This document shows positions 31,733 through 42,125 of a stretch of 64,000 nt of DNA, one piece after another. Both the position numbers and the translations under genes were made by a program. Source of the stretch: Durusdinium trenchii. Taxonomy: Eukaryota > Sar > Dinophyceae > Suessiales > Symbiodiniaceae. The notes under the pieces were generated by a model. That model did not search any database, was not told where the DNA came from, and saw only the letters and a list, made by a program, of their open reading frames with translations. The stretch is taken from assembly GCA_963970005.1 (NCBI GenBank), contig CAXAMN010018779.1:3185-67184 (forward strand), written 5' to 3'. Position 1 is the first letter of the stretch. Each line of letters begins with the position of its first letter.

Positions 31733-32362
31733 GAAGACGAATCGCCTTCAAACTCAAAGGCCCCAATGTGGCCGCGTTCCATCCTTTTTGGCCAATTGAG
31801 TGAGCTCCTTGCAAGGAGGTTGAAAGGAAAGGAAACACGCTGTGACCAGCCCGGCAATGCCATTGATTGAAATACATATGTATCGAAATACATATTTCGA
31901 TTGATGATACTATTTCGATTTCTGCTCTCCAGCTTCATTTCCATTCACGCCCTCACAGAGAAGCCGCCAACCAGCGTACAACGAAAATATCTCCATCAGT
32001 GAACCAACCCCCAATTTCATCCCGGTGTGAATTTCCACACCAGAATTGTGTTTTGAGACCAGCACAAATTGAGAAACCTAAGATCATAACTTGCCAAAAC
32101 AGGATGTCGAGAAATCAGAGAAGGAGGGGTGCACCCCAGCACTTAGTAGAGAAAAACAATATTTTTGGAACAAGAAAAGGAAGGGTGCGATTCTCAGAAA
32201 ATAACATCAAAAAAAGGTGCACGCATTTTGCCGAGAAGACCCACTACATACTCTACAAACTCAGTTTGTTCAACTACAAGATTAATGGGGGCACCTTAGG
32301 TAAAGCCTTTTAAAGATTCCATGGTGCCTCCAAGTTTCTGGATGTTTTTTGTCCCTTTTCCA

Positions 32363-32480
32363 TTTGGCACTGACAAAGTGTCCTGTTCTTTACTTCCTTT
32401 GTTTTTCTTGTTCTTTGTTTCTTTCTTTGTGGCACTGACAAAGTGTCCTGCTTATGGCACTGACAAAGTGTCCTTTTCTT
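32363..32480. repeat. Triplicated GGCACTGACAAAGTGTCC motif
   Basis: Three copies at about 32369, 32432 and 32457, each with a small CACT...AGTG hairpin, separated by T-rich spacers. Confidence 0.75.
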
Positions 32481-32739
32481 TGCTTTGTCCTTCTTTTTCA
32501 GGCCACGCACACGCCATGACATGACATGACAAGCCCGGAATCCAATGCATCGGAGGCATGTGATTATATATATATATATATACTCCCCGATAAAATTTCA
32601 TAGGTGAGGCTGGGGCCATCATTTTGTAGTGTACAATTATCCCAGCAAGAGACCCCAAACAGTGTGTGTGTGAGGTCTGTAAGCAGAAAGTCTAGAGATC
32701 TAGACGCATTGGGGTCCAGAGCGGTGATGGTGATGAAGT

Positions 32740-33220
32740 GAAGGTGGGTGTGAGTGAGTGCGGGTGAGAGGGAGCGTGAGTGTGAGTGAGAGTGCATGGG
32801 AGAGAGTGAGTGTGAGTGCGAGTGAGTGCGAGTGTGAGTGAGAGTGAGTGTGGGTGAGAGTGAGAGTGAGTGCGAGTGTGAGTGTCAGAGAGCGTGAGTG
32901 AAGGTGGGTGTTTGTGAGTGGAGAGAGTGCGAGTGAGAGTGGGAGTGGGAGAGAGAGAGAGAGAGAGAGTGCGAGAGGAAGTGTTGAGAGTGAGAGTGTG
33001 AGGGAGTGTGAGTGTGAGTGAGAGTGGGAGACTGAGTGGTGCNNNNNNNNNNAGTGAGTGTGTGGGTGAGTGAGTGTGCGTGTGAGTGTGAGTGCGAGTG
33101 TGAGAGTGAGCGTGGATGAGAATGACTGTGAGTGAGAGTGAGTGAGTGCGAGTGCAAGTGAGAGTGGGAGAGTGAGTGCGAGTGTGAGTGAGAGTGGGAG
33201 AGTGAGAGAGTGAGCATCTG
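32740..33220. repeat. GAGTGTGAGTGCGAGTG low-complexity array with gap
   Basis: Interleaved GAGTGT, GAGTGA and GAGTGC hexamers over about 480 bp. A 10-N gap lies at 33043-33052, so length is uncertain. The long minus-strand frames made of HSHSLTLT are artefacts of this array. Confidence 0.92.
33043..33052. other. Assembly gap (10 N)
   Basis: Ten N inside the GAGTGT array; true length unknown. Confidence 0.99.
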
Positions 33221-33221
33221 A

Positions 33222-33880
33222 GAGCGCAGAGTACTGCGCCTGCCACGAAATCTGCACTTCGAGGTTCACCAAGTGCTGGGCCTGCCACGAAATCTGCACT
33301 TCGAGGTTCACCAAGTGCTGCGCCTGCCACGAAATCTGCGCTTCGAGGTTCACCAACTGCTGTGCCTGCCACGAAATCTGTACTTCGAGGTTCACCAAGT
33401 GCTGCGCCTGCCACGAAATCTGTACATCGAGGGTCACAGAGCGCTGTGCCGGCCACGAAATCTGCACTTCGAGGTTCACCAAGTGCTGCGCCTGCCACGA
33501 AATCTGCACTCTGCACTTCGAGGTTCACCAAGTGCACCTGCCACGAATCTACACTTCGAGGTTCACCAAATGCTGTGCCTGCCACGAAATCTGTACTTCG
33601 AGGTTCACCAAGTGCTGCGCCTGCCACGAAATCTGTACTTCGAGGTTCACCAAGCGCTGCACCTGCCACGAAATCTGCACTTCGAGGTTCACCAAATGCT
33701 GTGCCTGCCACGAAATCTGTACTTCGAGGTTCACTTAAGTGCTGTGCCTGCCACGAAATCTGCAAACGAGCCACATGTCCAAAAGTCACGATTCACTGCA
33801 CCTGTCACGAAATCTGGGCTCCTCGACGATCACCACCATGTCCAAAGCGCTGTACCTGCCACGAAAACTGCATTTTCGAA
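33222..33880. repeat. 42-bp satellite with GCCTGCCACGAAATCTG core
   Basis: About 14 units, each GCCTGCCACGAAATCTG then CACTTCGAGGTTCACCAAG then TGCT. Because 42 is a multiple of three, frames stay open for hundreds of codons on both strands; none is a gene. The last three units are diverged. Confidence 0.93.
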
Positions 33881-33986
33881 GCAAAACAGCTCCAAAACAC
33901 GAGGTTTCCATGGAGACCTGATGCCACAGTGTGGTCAGCCAAGAGCGAGGAGACCTGACATTGCCAAGTATCCTCGTCACGCGTCA

Positions 33987-34105
33987 TGTCAGTAGACCTT
34001 GAAGAACGGCTGACAACCTTATTTCTTGAAGGTCTACTGACACATGTCTGTTCTTGTGGAGGTTGCGCCAGTCCACCTGGAAGAAAGGTCACCTTTCTTG
34101 TAGGT
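33987..34105. repeat. Hairpin pair: TGTCAGTAGACCTTGAAGAA inverted repeat
   Basis: Arms 33987-34006 and 34023-34042 (TTCTTGAAGGTCTACTGACA) pair at all but one position around a 16-nt loop. About 40 bp later AAGAAAGG/CCTTTCTT forms a second hairpin followed by a similar GTAGGTCGACTTA tail. Confidence 0.7.
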
Positions 34106-34396
34106 CGACTTACAGCGTGAACGAGATCCACGATGCTTTTCGGCAACTCCAGATTACAGACCTATCCAGAGTGCAGATGCTTTTGCGATCTGTTTGTTGC
34201 AACGAGCTTCAATCCTCTGATGTTTCAATTCTCTGATGCTACCAGGAGTGACTCCCCTCAGTTGAGCAACTCCTTACCATGGCCGGGACAGTCTTACACG
34301 AGATCAGGATCGAAGTGATGTTGAAGCCAAGCAGCAGTAGCAACACAGACCGTGCCAAATGCATGACAGCGCATTGCATATAGTGTATGTGCTTTT

Positions 34397-35250
34397 CTAC
34401 GCAAATCGTAAAATGAAGGCAAAGATCGAGGGACCACTTGCGCCGCACTTCGGGCGACTCTTCAAAACCGACTCAGCCACGTCCGGCCACGTCACCGTCT
34501 CACCAAGCGTTTTCTTGTTCTGGACAATGGCCTTGATCTTTTGCAGCAACTGCCACTCATCTTCTTGCTTTGCGATGGATTGCATGGCGTTCCCTGCCTC
34601 GCATATGGCCGTGATGAGCGAAGGGAACTCTGCATTCACAATGCGTTTGATCACCAGCCACGTCGAACCATCAGCGACGGCAGCTCTCCATTCAGCAGGG
34701 ATCTCACCGAGACCTTCACGCACTCCATAGTGCAAGCATCGGTTTGCCATGTTCAGATGGGAGCCACAAATGCTGGCGAACCTGAGGGTGTCTTTCACGG
34801 CTGGGAGCTTCCCTATCGACTCCAGGCTCAATCTTTCATTGAAGGACCTGCCATCAAGATGAGTCGTGCGCTTTCAGCCACGAAATGCTACAAACATATT
34901 TGGCGGATCAACTCATCAAAAAACGCACTTGTTTCGCTGTGCCTCGTCGCATCGCAGTCAGGCGACGAGTCCAGCTCCAGGCAGACCCTTGCACCTATGC
35001 CCTGCTCTACATAGCCCATCTCACAAATGGTTCGCATTAACTCGTGCATATGGTGCAGGTCCACGCCCATGCCGCCCCTGTTCGATCGGTGCACACCTAT
35101 GTGGACGCACTTGATGTTTAGCTGGAAGGCCAAACCCTCTGTTTCCAAGTAGTCCAGGCAACCTGCAGTTGCTTTTGCCATCCCTCCGCTCTTCGCCATC
35201 CCCACATACCGACGCAGCTCAGCGCGCTGAACGTCGTTCATGGCAGCAAA
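34397..35250 (-). CDS. Transposon-encoded gene, at least two exons, unrecognised
   Basis: The first exon probably opens at ATG near 35242 (MNDVQRAELRRYVGMAKSGG) and runs to a GC donor after HSETS near 34930. A second exon after AG near 34870 reads THLDGRSFNERLSLESIGKL and continues in frame through GEIPAEWRAAVADGSTWLVI to the stop at 34397. The two join in phase. Composition is typical of a real globular protein. No domain is recognised. It lies inside the nested DNA transposon on the same strand as the other transposon genes. Confidence 0.45.
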
Positions 35251-35493
35251 TTGCAGGGACGAGCGGACACAAAGTGGATGGGAACAAAGTGGAAGTATGT
35301 GGAAAGTTGAAGTGCTCGATTCTGACTGCATGGCATTCAATGTGAACAATTTAAGATCGATTGATTCTGTCGACCTTCTATAATTCTATAAAGCGTGCGT
35401 CAAACCTTCTAATTTGCCAGGAGCAGCTCCTTTCGGGTATTTCGAATGTTGAATCGTCATGGAACTATAATCGTCATGGAACTACCACCATGG

Positions 35494-35556
35494 GTTTCAA
35501 TCCTCTAGTGTTCCCAGGAGCAACCTCCGGCCAGGCGACAGGTCGAGGATTGAAAC
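35494..35556. repeat. 63-bp inverted-repeat module
   Basis: Perfect 12-bp ends GTTTCAATCCTC / GAGGATTGAAAC around CCCAGGAGCAACCTCC. The 40 bp on its right (GGGTTGAACAGTCATT) are shared with the module at 36844. Confidence 0.8.
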
Positions 35557-36035
35557 AAAAATAAAGAATAACGTATATGCAACATGGGTTGAACAGTCAT
35601 TTGCACTTGATGCTTCAATACGAGCCGGATCCAAAGCTATATACAGTTGCCACGCCGAGACGCGACAGTGCGCACCAGCGCACAGCCACCGCATGACCCA
35701 CGGATGAACCTTTTGTGATTTTACGCTTCAAAGGTCGATCTAGCACCTTGGAAAACTCATCGGTATGACTGCCCTTGCAATATCATTCACAAATGCGGTC
35801 CAGGATGAAAGAATTGTTCCTTGCGCTGTTGCATCGCGTATTCAGCCCCAAACCACCAGTGTTTACACAAACAATGTGTAGAAGTTATTGATCAACCCTT
35901 CGTGAACACATGGGCCAATAGACGATATATAATAGTCGTAATAGTAAGAATATACACACACCATCAACCCTTTTTCCAAAACCAAACATGCAGCAATGCA
36001 TTACCAAAGCTTTCCCCAACCGATTCCTCAAAAGT

Positions 36036-36787
36036 TTACTTCTTGGGCTTGAAGACCAGCTGGTTCGGGTGATTCGGTGTCTCCTGCAGCACCTTCACCT
36101 CCGTCGACTTCGTGATCATACACCATTTCTCCATGTGCTCTTTGACCATCGCCAACGCCATGCCGTGCGTGACCCTCTCCTGACAGAAGCTTCAATTGAA
36201 GCACTGCGTATACGTTGCGATGTTGAATTGAGGAACCACACAATTATAGAACACGTGTCTCGCAAGGAGCTCAGTCTCATCGGTTCTCGTCCCCTCCATA
36301 TGACAAAACGAAAACAAACATAATACAAAGGACATTACAAGCGCAAGCGAAAACAAACATAAACTAAATATGTCTAGATCACACGCGCGTAGAAGAATCT
36401 GGCATGGATGAAGTTTCCAGTCGCTGCAAAGGTCCAGACAATTGCGTGGACCTCCCCGTCGTCTTTGGTCACGACTTCTTGGTGCACAGCTACGATTGGA
36501 CGACGCTCGTGAACCACAATTCCCATCTTCGGAAACGAGTCACGACAATGCTTGTACACAAAGAAGGGCTTTCCATTCCAGCTTTCACGCCCTTCAAATA
36601 TGTATTTGACGGCGCCGCCGCCGCCACGGGCAAAACAGTAAATGTAAACGTTGTCTTCGGTCAAAACTGAATCACGATGCCCCTGCCACAGTTCTCGGAA
36701 ATCACTGAGCTTGATGGCGTCTTTGCCACTCTCTGGGATGAAGGCGTATTCCATGACCACTGCGGTCGTCATGACTATTGGCTCCAT
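36036..36787 (-). CDS. Two-exon transposon gene, unrecognised 182-aa protein
   Basis: Exon 1, 36787-36383, opens MEPIVMTTAVVMEYAFIPES and ends GNFIHARFFYAR at a GT donor. Exon 2, 36179-36036, follows AG/G and reads ERVTHGMALAMVKEHMEKW... to TAA after FKPKK. The join is in phase, so the gene looks intact. Alternative starts are the two later in-frame Met codons (positions 6 and 12). No domain is recognised. Two truncated copies of the exon 1 end occur at 29.3 and 29.8 kb in the same element, which suggests the gene belongs to this transposon family. Confidence 0.55.
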
Positions 36788-36843
36788 CCTCTGATGTTTA
36801 ATCTTCTGATGATAGTTACATCAAGCTGCATCTCTTGCCAGAA

Positions 36844-36905
36844 GTTTCAATCCTCTGACGCTGCCAGGAGCGACTCCGTCGGGCAGATAGGTCGAGGTTT
36901 GAAAC
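36844..36905. repeat. 62-bp inverted-repeat module
   Basis: Ends GTTTCAATCCTC / GAGGTTTGAAAC, inner CCAGGAGCGACTCC. One mismatch in the ends. Confidence 0.75.
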
Positions 36906-36983
36906 AGAAAGAAGAAATACCATATGGCACATATATGGGTTGAACTGTCATTCCTCTGATCAAAAAGTTCCAATCCTCTGATG

Positions 36984-37043
36984 GTTCAATCCTCTGATGT
37001 TACCAGGAGCAACTCCTTTCAGCAAACAGGTCGAGGATTGAAT
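36984..37043. repeat. 60-bp inverted-repeat module
   Basis: Ends GTTCAATCCTC / GAGGATTGAAT, inner CCAGGAGCAACTCC. It is preceded by a second partial left end (CCAATCCTCTGATG). Confidence 0.7.
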
Positions 37044-37194
37044 ATCGATTCGAAACCACTCGTTGTTGAGCCAAATAATTCACTTGCAACTGTGCATTCA
37101 TGGTTGATCACTTCAAGTTGTTAGACACTCAAATCGAATCAAACCTTATAAAAAAATCGTATTGAGGTTCAACCACTGAAATGCCAACCTCTAG

Positions 37195-37710
37195 GTTAGT
37201 ATAACGAGACGATGCAACACACCGATCAATGTCAAATTGCTATGCGCAAAATCCACACGCTGCCCCGGATAGACCGAAACGAGCCTGCATGCCAAAGGCA
37301 GCTGCCGCTGCATTGGATCACATCCTTGGCCGGTGCAATGAGACCATATATAGACCAACAGATGGTCAATGTATAAACAAAACCTGAAAAACAAGTCAAC
37401 AACTTGTACACAATGCCCCCCAAAAGCATTGAACAGTCGATACTGGTCTATCAAAAACCACAACACAGATTGAGTTCATGCGCTCACGTCAAACGGCCTG
37501 AAAAATAATACAAACAAAAACCAGGACTCCTAAAATTCAATTCAAAACAACTCTTTGAACATGATGCCGAATCCACCCACTGTCTCGAATGACCCGAAGC
37601 GAGCCTGCGTGCCAAATTCAGGCAGCTGCCGCGGCATTGGATCACATCTTTTGGCCGGTGCAATGGGACAATATAAAACAAATGATGGTCAATGTACTCA
37701 AGACCTGATC
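37195..37710. repeat. Duplicated segment in the nested transposon
   Basis: Blocks ATCCAC, CGAGCCTGC(A/G)TGCCAAA, GGCAGCTGCCGC and CATTGGATCACATC, then GGCCGGTGCAATG, occur near 37250-37350 and again near 37563-37670. A weaker copy lies near 29110-29210. This is an old tandem duplication. Confidence 0.65.
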
Positions 37711-38179
37711 AAACAAAGAAGTCAACCTTTGTGAAGACCAAAAACCCGATTCAATTAATCATTCTTTTGAAGGCTTCGAAACCACAAAAACATGTGTTAT
37801 TGTATATAGTTTGGTGACCTTTGGTGGTTCCCTGTTTACATGCCTGCGTGCTTGAGCATCGTTCTGGCATCTACGGTGGTTCATTGTGAATATCCCATGT
37901 GTTTAATGCGCTGAATACACGCCCACCAATCTGAATCCAATCAATATATGTATACTTGGAGCATCGAAACAAAATGTTTGGAACACATATGTTCGGAACA
38001 TCGAAACAAAGCCAAAATAAGTATAGTACGTGTTTGAAACGTATGTATGAAGTACTGTGCTTACACATGAGGATGCGAGCACGTGTGGCCCGACACCACC
38101 TTGATCATTGAATCTAACATCAAAAAAACAAATTTTGATAACGATATACAAAAATATATCTTGATATATCTTATATATT

Positions 38180-38400
38180 CCACTTACTAAGTTCGACCGG
38201 TCGAACTTACTAAGTTCGACTAAGTTCGACCGGTCGAACTTATAAACATAGATACTAAGTTGGATAACCTCAACTAAAACATATATCGAACTTACATATC
38301 TTAAGATAGTAAGTTCTCATTAAGTAGATCATATGTTCGCTATCTTCGCGTTGGACTTACTAAGTGGTTATATCATCTTAGTAAGTACAGACAGGAACAC
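38180..38400. promoter_or_regulatory. Right subterminal zone with two 20-bp palindromes
   Basis: AAGTTCGACCGGTCGAACTT occurs at 38189-38208 and 38222-38241, each a perfect palindrome, among further ACTAAGTT motifs. Likely transposase binding sites by position. Confidence 0.65.
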
Positions 38401-38505
38401 AAGTGCACATAGGCAGCATAGAGGCGAACTTAACACGGTTGCAAGTTAGTTACCACATTTGCAACCAGCTCATACCTAAGTTATAGTCTACTTATATTCG
38501 GTTAG

Positions 38506-38557
38506 TAAGCTGGACAACGAGGCTAACTACTTACAACCCCAACCGCACATCCAAGTA
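38506..38557 (-). repeat. Right terminal inverted repeat of the nested transposon
   Basis: The complement matches the left repeat at 49 of 52 positions. The final TA (38556-38557) is the target duplication. Confidence 0.9.
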
Positions 38558-39290
38558 GGACTCCCAGGAGTGCTCGAAGTTGTTCAATTTCCACCGGAGA
38601 GCATACTGAGTACCTCTGTCGTTTTCGGTCTCTAGACAGGTGGATTTCTTGTAGTGACCCGTCCTCCAATCTCCCAGTGCCCCAGGTATTTTCCCAAGGT
38701 GTATTTCTGTTTCAGCTCCTCCATCTTGGATAGGTGCTTGTCAGTTCCACCATGAAGTAAGTCATCGGTGGCTAGAGCAATGATGCCCTCGATGTCATCT
38801 CTCTGGTTGTCACTGTCCAGAAAGAAGAGGCACGGATCGATGATGGACTGTCGATAACCCAATGTCTTGGTGAGGTACTTCACGATATGGGCGTACCATG
38901 CTGATGGCCCATCTGTCAGGCCGTAACAAGTCTTTTTCAGTTTGATCAGCTGCTTGGCGGAGGCTCCAGGAATCCCTTCACGAGGTTGAAGTGCATACTA
39001 GTTCTCTATTGATTGCATCTCCCGAGTGGAAGGCTTGGGTGAAGTCAGCAAAGCCTGGCGTCCACTTCTTGGAGACGAGAATCTGGGCAGTGAAGATCAC
39101 GGAATCTCTATGGACCTGAGGTGTGCTTGTCTCAAGCTGCAGAAGATCAGGTTCGCTAAAGCCCTGCATGACGTGTCGGCATTTCGCTTTGCTGGGTCCA
39201 TCAGTTGAAGCATCCAGTACCAGATCAGCTGACCGAGCCTCGTCTAAGGCGAAGTCCTCGATGGGCTTCATGGTGAACACATATAGCGGG
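38558..39290 (-). pseudogene. Copia B reverse transcriptase, broken
   Basis: Pieces in order on the minus strand: KAKCRHVMQGFSEPDLLQL and GFADFTQAFHSGD (upstream part of reverse transcriptase), a break near 38980-38900, then KYLTKTLGYRQSIIDPCLFF and LATDDLLHGG (catalytic Asp pair, with Thr where Tyr-Val is usual). A frame change and short deletions separate the pieces. The segment ends RALLGVL at the nested insert. Confidence 0.8.
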
Positions 39291-40068
39291 ACTTCATGAA
39301 CTTATCCGGCTTGTGGGTGCGAATATGTTCCGACTCCGCTTCGGAGAGGATTTCGTAAGCCTCCGTACCTAAATTGTTGTTGATCTCCTTGTGAATGGCC
39401 TGTCGGAATCTTTCGAGGTCCTTCCCGTGGAACTGACTCAGCTGGCATTCCCGGTTCTTGGTGGGCTTCGGCTGGTTCTTGTTGAACAGTTGTGTATGTA
39501 GGACCTCCAGCAATTCAAGACGTGATTTCTTGTTTGGAGGTAGACTTTCCCAGCGAGCCTCTGATGCTTCACTCCCAGGTCGTTTCAGGTCACCACGGAT
39601 GGATTGAGATAGTCCCATCGATGCATCATCAGGTAGTGGAACTTGTTCAGGAGGTAGAACACTCCGGTCGGGCTCGAAGATGGTGGCTTCTTCTAGCTGC
39701 TTCGCATTCTCCTGGTTCTCCGGCTCGTCCCCAATTTGTGTAGGGGTGTACTCTTCGAGATCAGGTACTCGATGTTGTGTCTTTTGCCGAACTCGCCGGT
39801 CAGGCGGTGATACTTCTTCTCGACGTGGAACCAAAGAGAAGTCCAGTTCTTTCAGACGGAACCAGGTCTTTCCCGTCCATGATTCGTTACCCAGAGGATT
39901 TTCTTCATCTCTCGGCCCTTTCCATACTGTTTCTACATGTTGGAATTTGCCTTTCTTGTCTATCATCTCAATTCTCATCCAGTCCTCCAGGTCCTCAAAG
40001 GGAACGGGAATGTCGTCCTCGGTCTCGGTCGGGTAAAAGATGTTGGATCGTTCATGCACTCTGATCAC
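39268..40068 (-). pseudogene. Copia B integrase-to-RT linker
   Basis: 266-aa frame, acidic and Pro-rich (FEDLEDWMRIEMIDKKGKF), the usual spacer between integrase and reverse transcriptase in this family. It is in a different frame from the integrase piece, so the polyprotein is broken at about 40060. Confidence 0.7.
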
Positions 40069-41197
40069 ATAGGCGCCCTGTCGAGTCCAGTAGTCCTGTG
40101 CATCCCCGAGATCGACTGCATGGTGGCTTTTCTTCTTCTTTGAAGAGGTCGATCATGCCCTTGATGTCGGCCGTCTCGAACTGTTTCTTGGCATGTCCAA
40201 TTCCATCTAACCAACCGCTGATGGATAGGTTTTCCTCCTCAGATGCTGGTCGTAGCTTTTCGGGAGCTGCCTTGACCAAGTGGTGGTTGTATGATATCCA
40301 CACCGTTGTGGGAAGTTGTACAGCTACGACTCGCGCAGGTCCGTGCCAGAAAGCATTTGCAGCCTTCCTGGTAGGATCTGTGCCTCGGCGCCAAAAGTAA
40401 ACTGCTTGTCCAGGTTGATAATCATAATGCGGTCGGGGACCATGAGTAGCGGCTGCTCTGATGGCTTGCTGGCAGTCGATTTCATGAAACGCCTGAGAAG
40501 CGGCCTTGCGAATCTCCATGGCTTGGTTAACGGCCAAGTCTCCGGCGGCAGCACGGCTTTGGACCGCAAGATCACCTGCTCCGTCAGACATCAGTCCTCC
40601 TGGGAGCCGTTGTTGATATCCGAACACCCTCTGTGCGGGCGAGAATCCGCCCCGGCTAAGAAGTCTGTTCTTGGTGTGACATGTGATGTCGATGCACTCA
40701 TGCCAGGTGTTGCAATTGACCTGTTCCATTGTCTTGTAGGCCATGTCCTTGAAGAGTTGACCGTTCCTTTCCACGAACCCTCTTTGTTCTGGAGTTTCCA
40801 AGGATGACGGTAGTATTTCGGTTCCGTCGGCTTCGGCACTGTCTTCAAATTCTTTTTGGAATTCTCGTCCAAGGTCACACAGTAAACGACGAGGAGGTCC
40901 AAATAGTCGGATCCAAGTGCGGTATCCTTGTCGGGCTCCCTGAGCGGTGTGGTCAGCCAGTGGAATCACTAACTGAAAGTGTGACGCATAGTCACAAATG
41001 TTCAAGCAGTATTTGGGCTTCTGAGAAAAACTGGCTCTCATTTGAATCGCGTCAACTCCGACGATCTCGTTGAGACCGACTTCACGAGGAGGAGCTCCAG
41101 CTCGGGATGGTCGTGGTCTTTTGAACCTCTCGCAAACTGAGCATTTGAGTTCTTTGGCTATCTTGAGGACTTGCTCAGAAGCTTTGCTATGTTTCAA
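40052..41197 (-). pseudogene. Copia B integrase
   Basis: 381-aa frame with CSVCERFKRPRPSR (end of the zinc region), EIVGVDAIQM (first Asp), RRLLCDLGREF (second Asp) and QRGFVERNGQLFKDM (Glu), then a GKEY-like tail YFWRRGTDP. The catalytic D, D, E are present. The N-terminal zinc part is incomplete and the frame is cut from gag, so it is called a pseudogene fragment. Confidence 0.85.
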
Positions 41198-41299
41198 GAT
41201 TCGTAGGAATCGATCTTTGCCTGGGTGTCCAAGTCCTTCATGAGCTCGTTTTACGAGGGCAGGAAGTGAAAGTGGATGACTCCCCGGGAAGGATTCGCG

Positions 41300-42118
41300 A
41301 GCTTCCTCTAGTCATCCGGCAGGATCACACCTTTCTCACGAACCTTTCGTGCAGAGTCGTCCCAACGGAGCATGAAGCCCTGAGCACGTTCTCCTTTGCT
41401 GCGACGTAGATGAAAAGTCAGCCGGCTGCAAGCAGCCAACATGGACTCCCTCATACTCCCTCTCTTCTTCCCCATAGTACTCCTTCGTGTCCATGAGGGC
41501 CAGGAGGAAATTCCCATTAGTCGGATCGTCCAGCCATCGGTCGTCGGTGGCCAGAAATTTCATATGCTCCCACGGAGTGTCTGACAACCCCTTCAGCAAG
41601 AGTGGCCCTCTTGCAACTGCAGGGGTTCTGGTAGTTCTCAACCAAAGTTTTGCCTGATCTTGTAGTCCTTGAACTCCATCTTCACCCCATCCCATTCAGG
41701 AGGGGGGTCCCGCCGTCGTCCTCTCCGCTTCATCCCGGGCTGCATAACCCCATTGAGCCATAGGTGTAGCGAGAGGATCGATCTGGTGTGTGCCACCCAT
41801 ACCATGAAGGTGAACTAACTCTGGTCGGTTCGCTCCTGGCGTAGGTGGCCTTGGTGGTGCATTGGCTTGCCGCCACTGCAAAAACTGGATGTAGTCGGCG
41901 TTCGCCGGTTCTGGATCCATAGCTCCCGTGCGGTTCCATGGGTCCTGTCGAGCCCATGGATCATAGCTCTCAGAGCTGTTGGAACCAGGTGGTTCTGTCC
42001 TCATCCCGGCCGCAGTGGCCGGAGCAGCGGCAGCATGTGGATGCCGTTCATCTTCTTCAGGAGGTAGTCCAGGCGCAAGGCCTGGAGGCGGCATCATGTT
42101 CGACGGCGCGGCGTTCAT
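41300..42118 (-). pseudogene. Copia B gag remnant
   Basis: ATG at 42118 (MNAAPSNMMPPPGLAPGLPP) leads a Pro/Ala-rich N terminus. After an in-frame stop near 41697 come capsid pieces TRTPAVARGPLLLKGLSDTP and FLATDDRWLDDPTNG and LALMDTKEYYGEEERE in shifted frames. Zinc knuckle and protease are missing. Such copies cannot make particles alone. Confidence 0.75.
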
Positions 42119-42125
42119 CGTCCCT

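Larger units (their letters stand above)
27871..38557 (-). mobile_element. 10.7-kb DNA transposon nested in copia B (TIRs, TA target duplication)
   Basis: Terminal inverted repeats of 52 bp match at 49 positions (27871-27922 against the complement of 38506-38557), counting the flanking TA. Removing one TA plus the insert joins copia pol in frame across LGVLSWIAKETRAD, which fixes both ends and the 2-bp TA duplication. Subterminal zones carry many AACTTAG/CTAAGTTCGAC motifs. Coding pieces lie on the minus strand. I recognise no DDE transposase, so the superfamily is open; TA duplication fits IS630/Tc1/mariner-like enzymes but also others. It also hosts the 42-bp satellite and a GT-rich array. 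Confidence 0.88.

Noticed and set aside
32692..33995. Long open frames on both strands (up to 365 codons)
   Set aside because: They follow the GAGTGT array and the 42-bp satellite, whose unit is a multiple of three, and cross an N gap. They have no protein-like composition.
30659..37043. CRISPR-like GTTTCAATCC...GGATTGAAAC motifs
   Set aside because: The ends resemble archaeal CRISPR repeats, but here they are the paired ends of single modules, irregularly spaced, with no spacers, in eukaryotic DNA.
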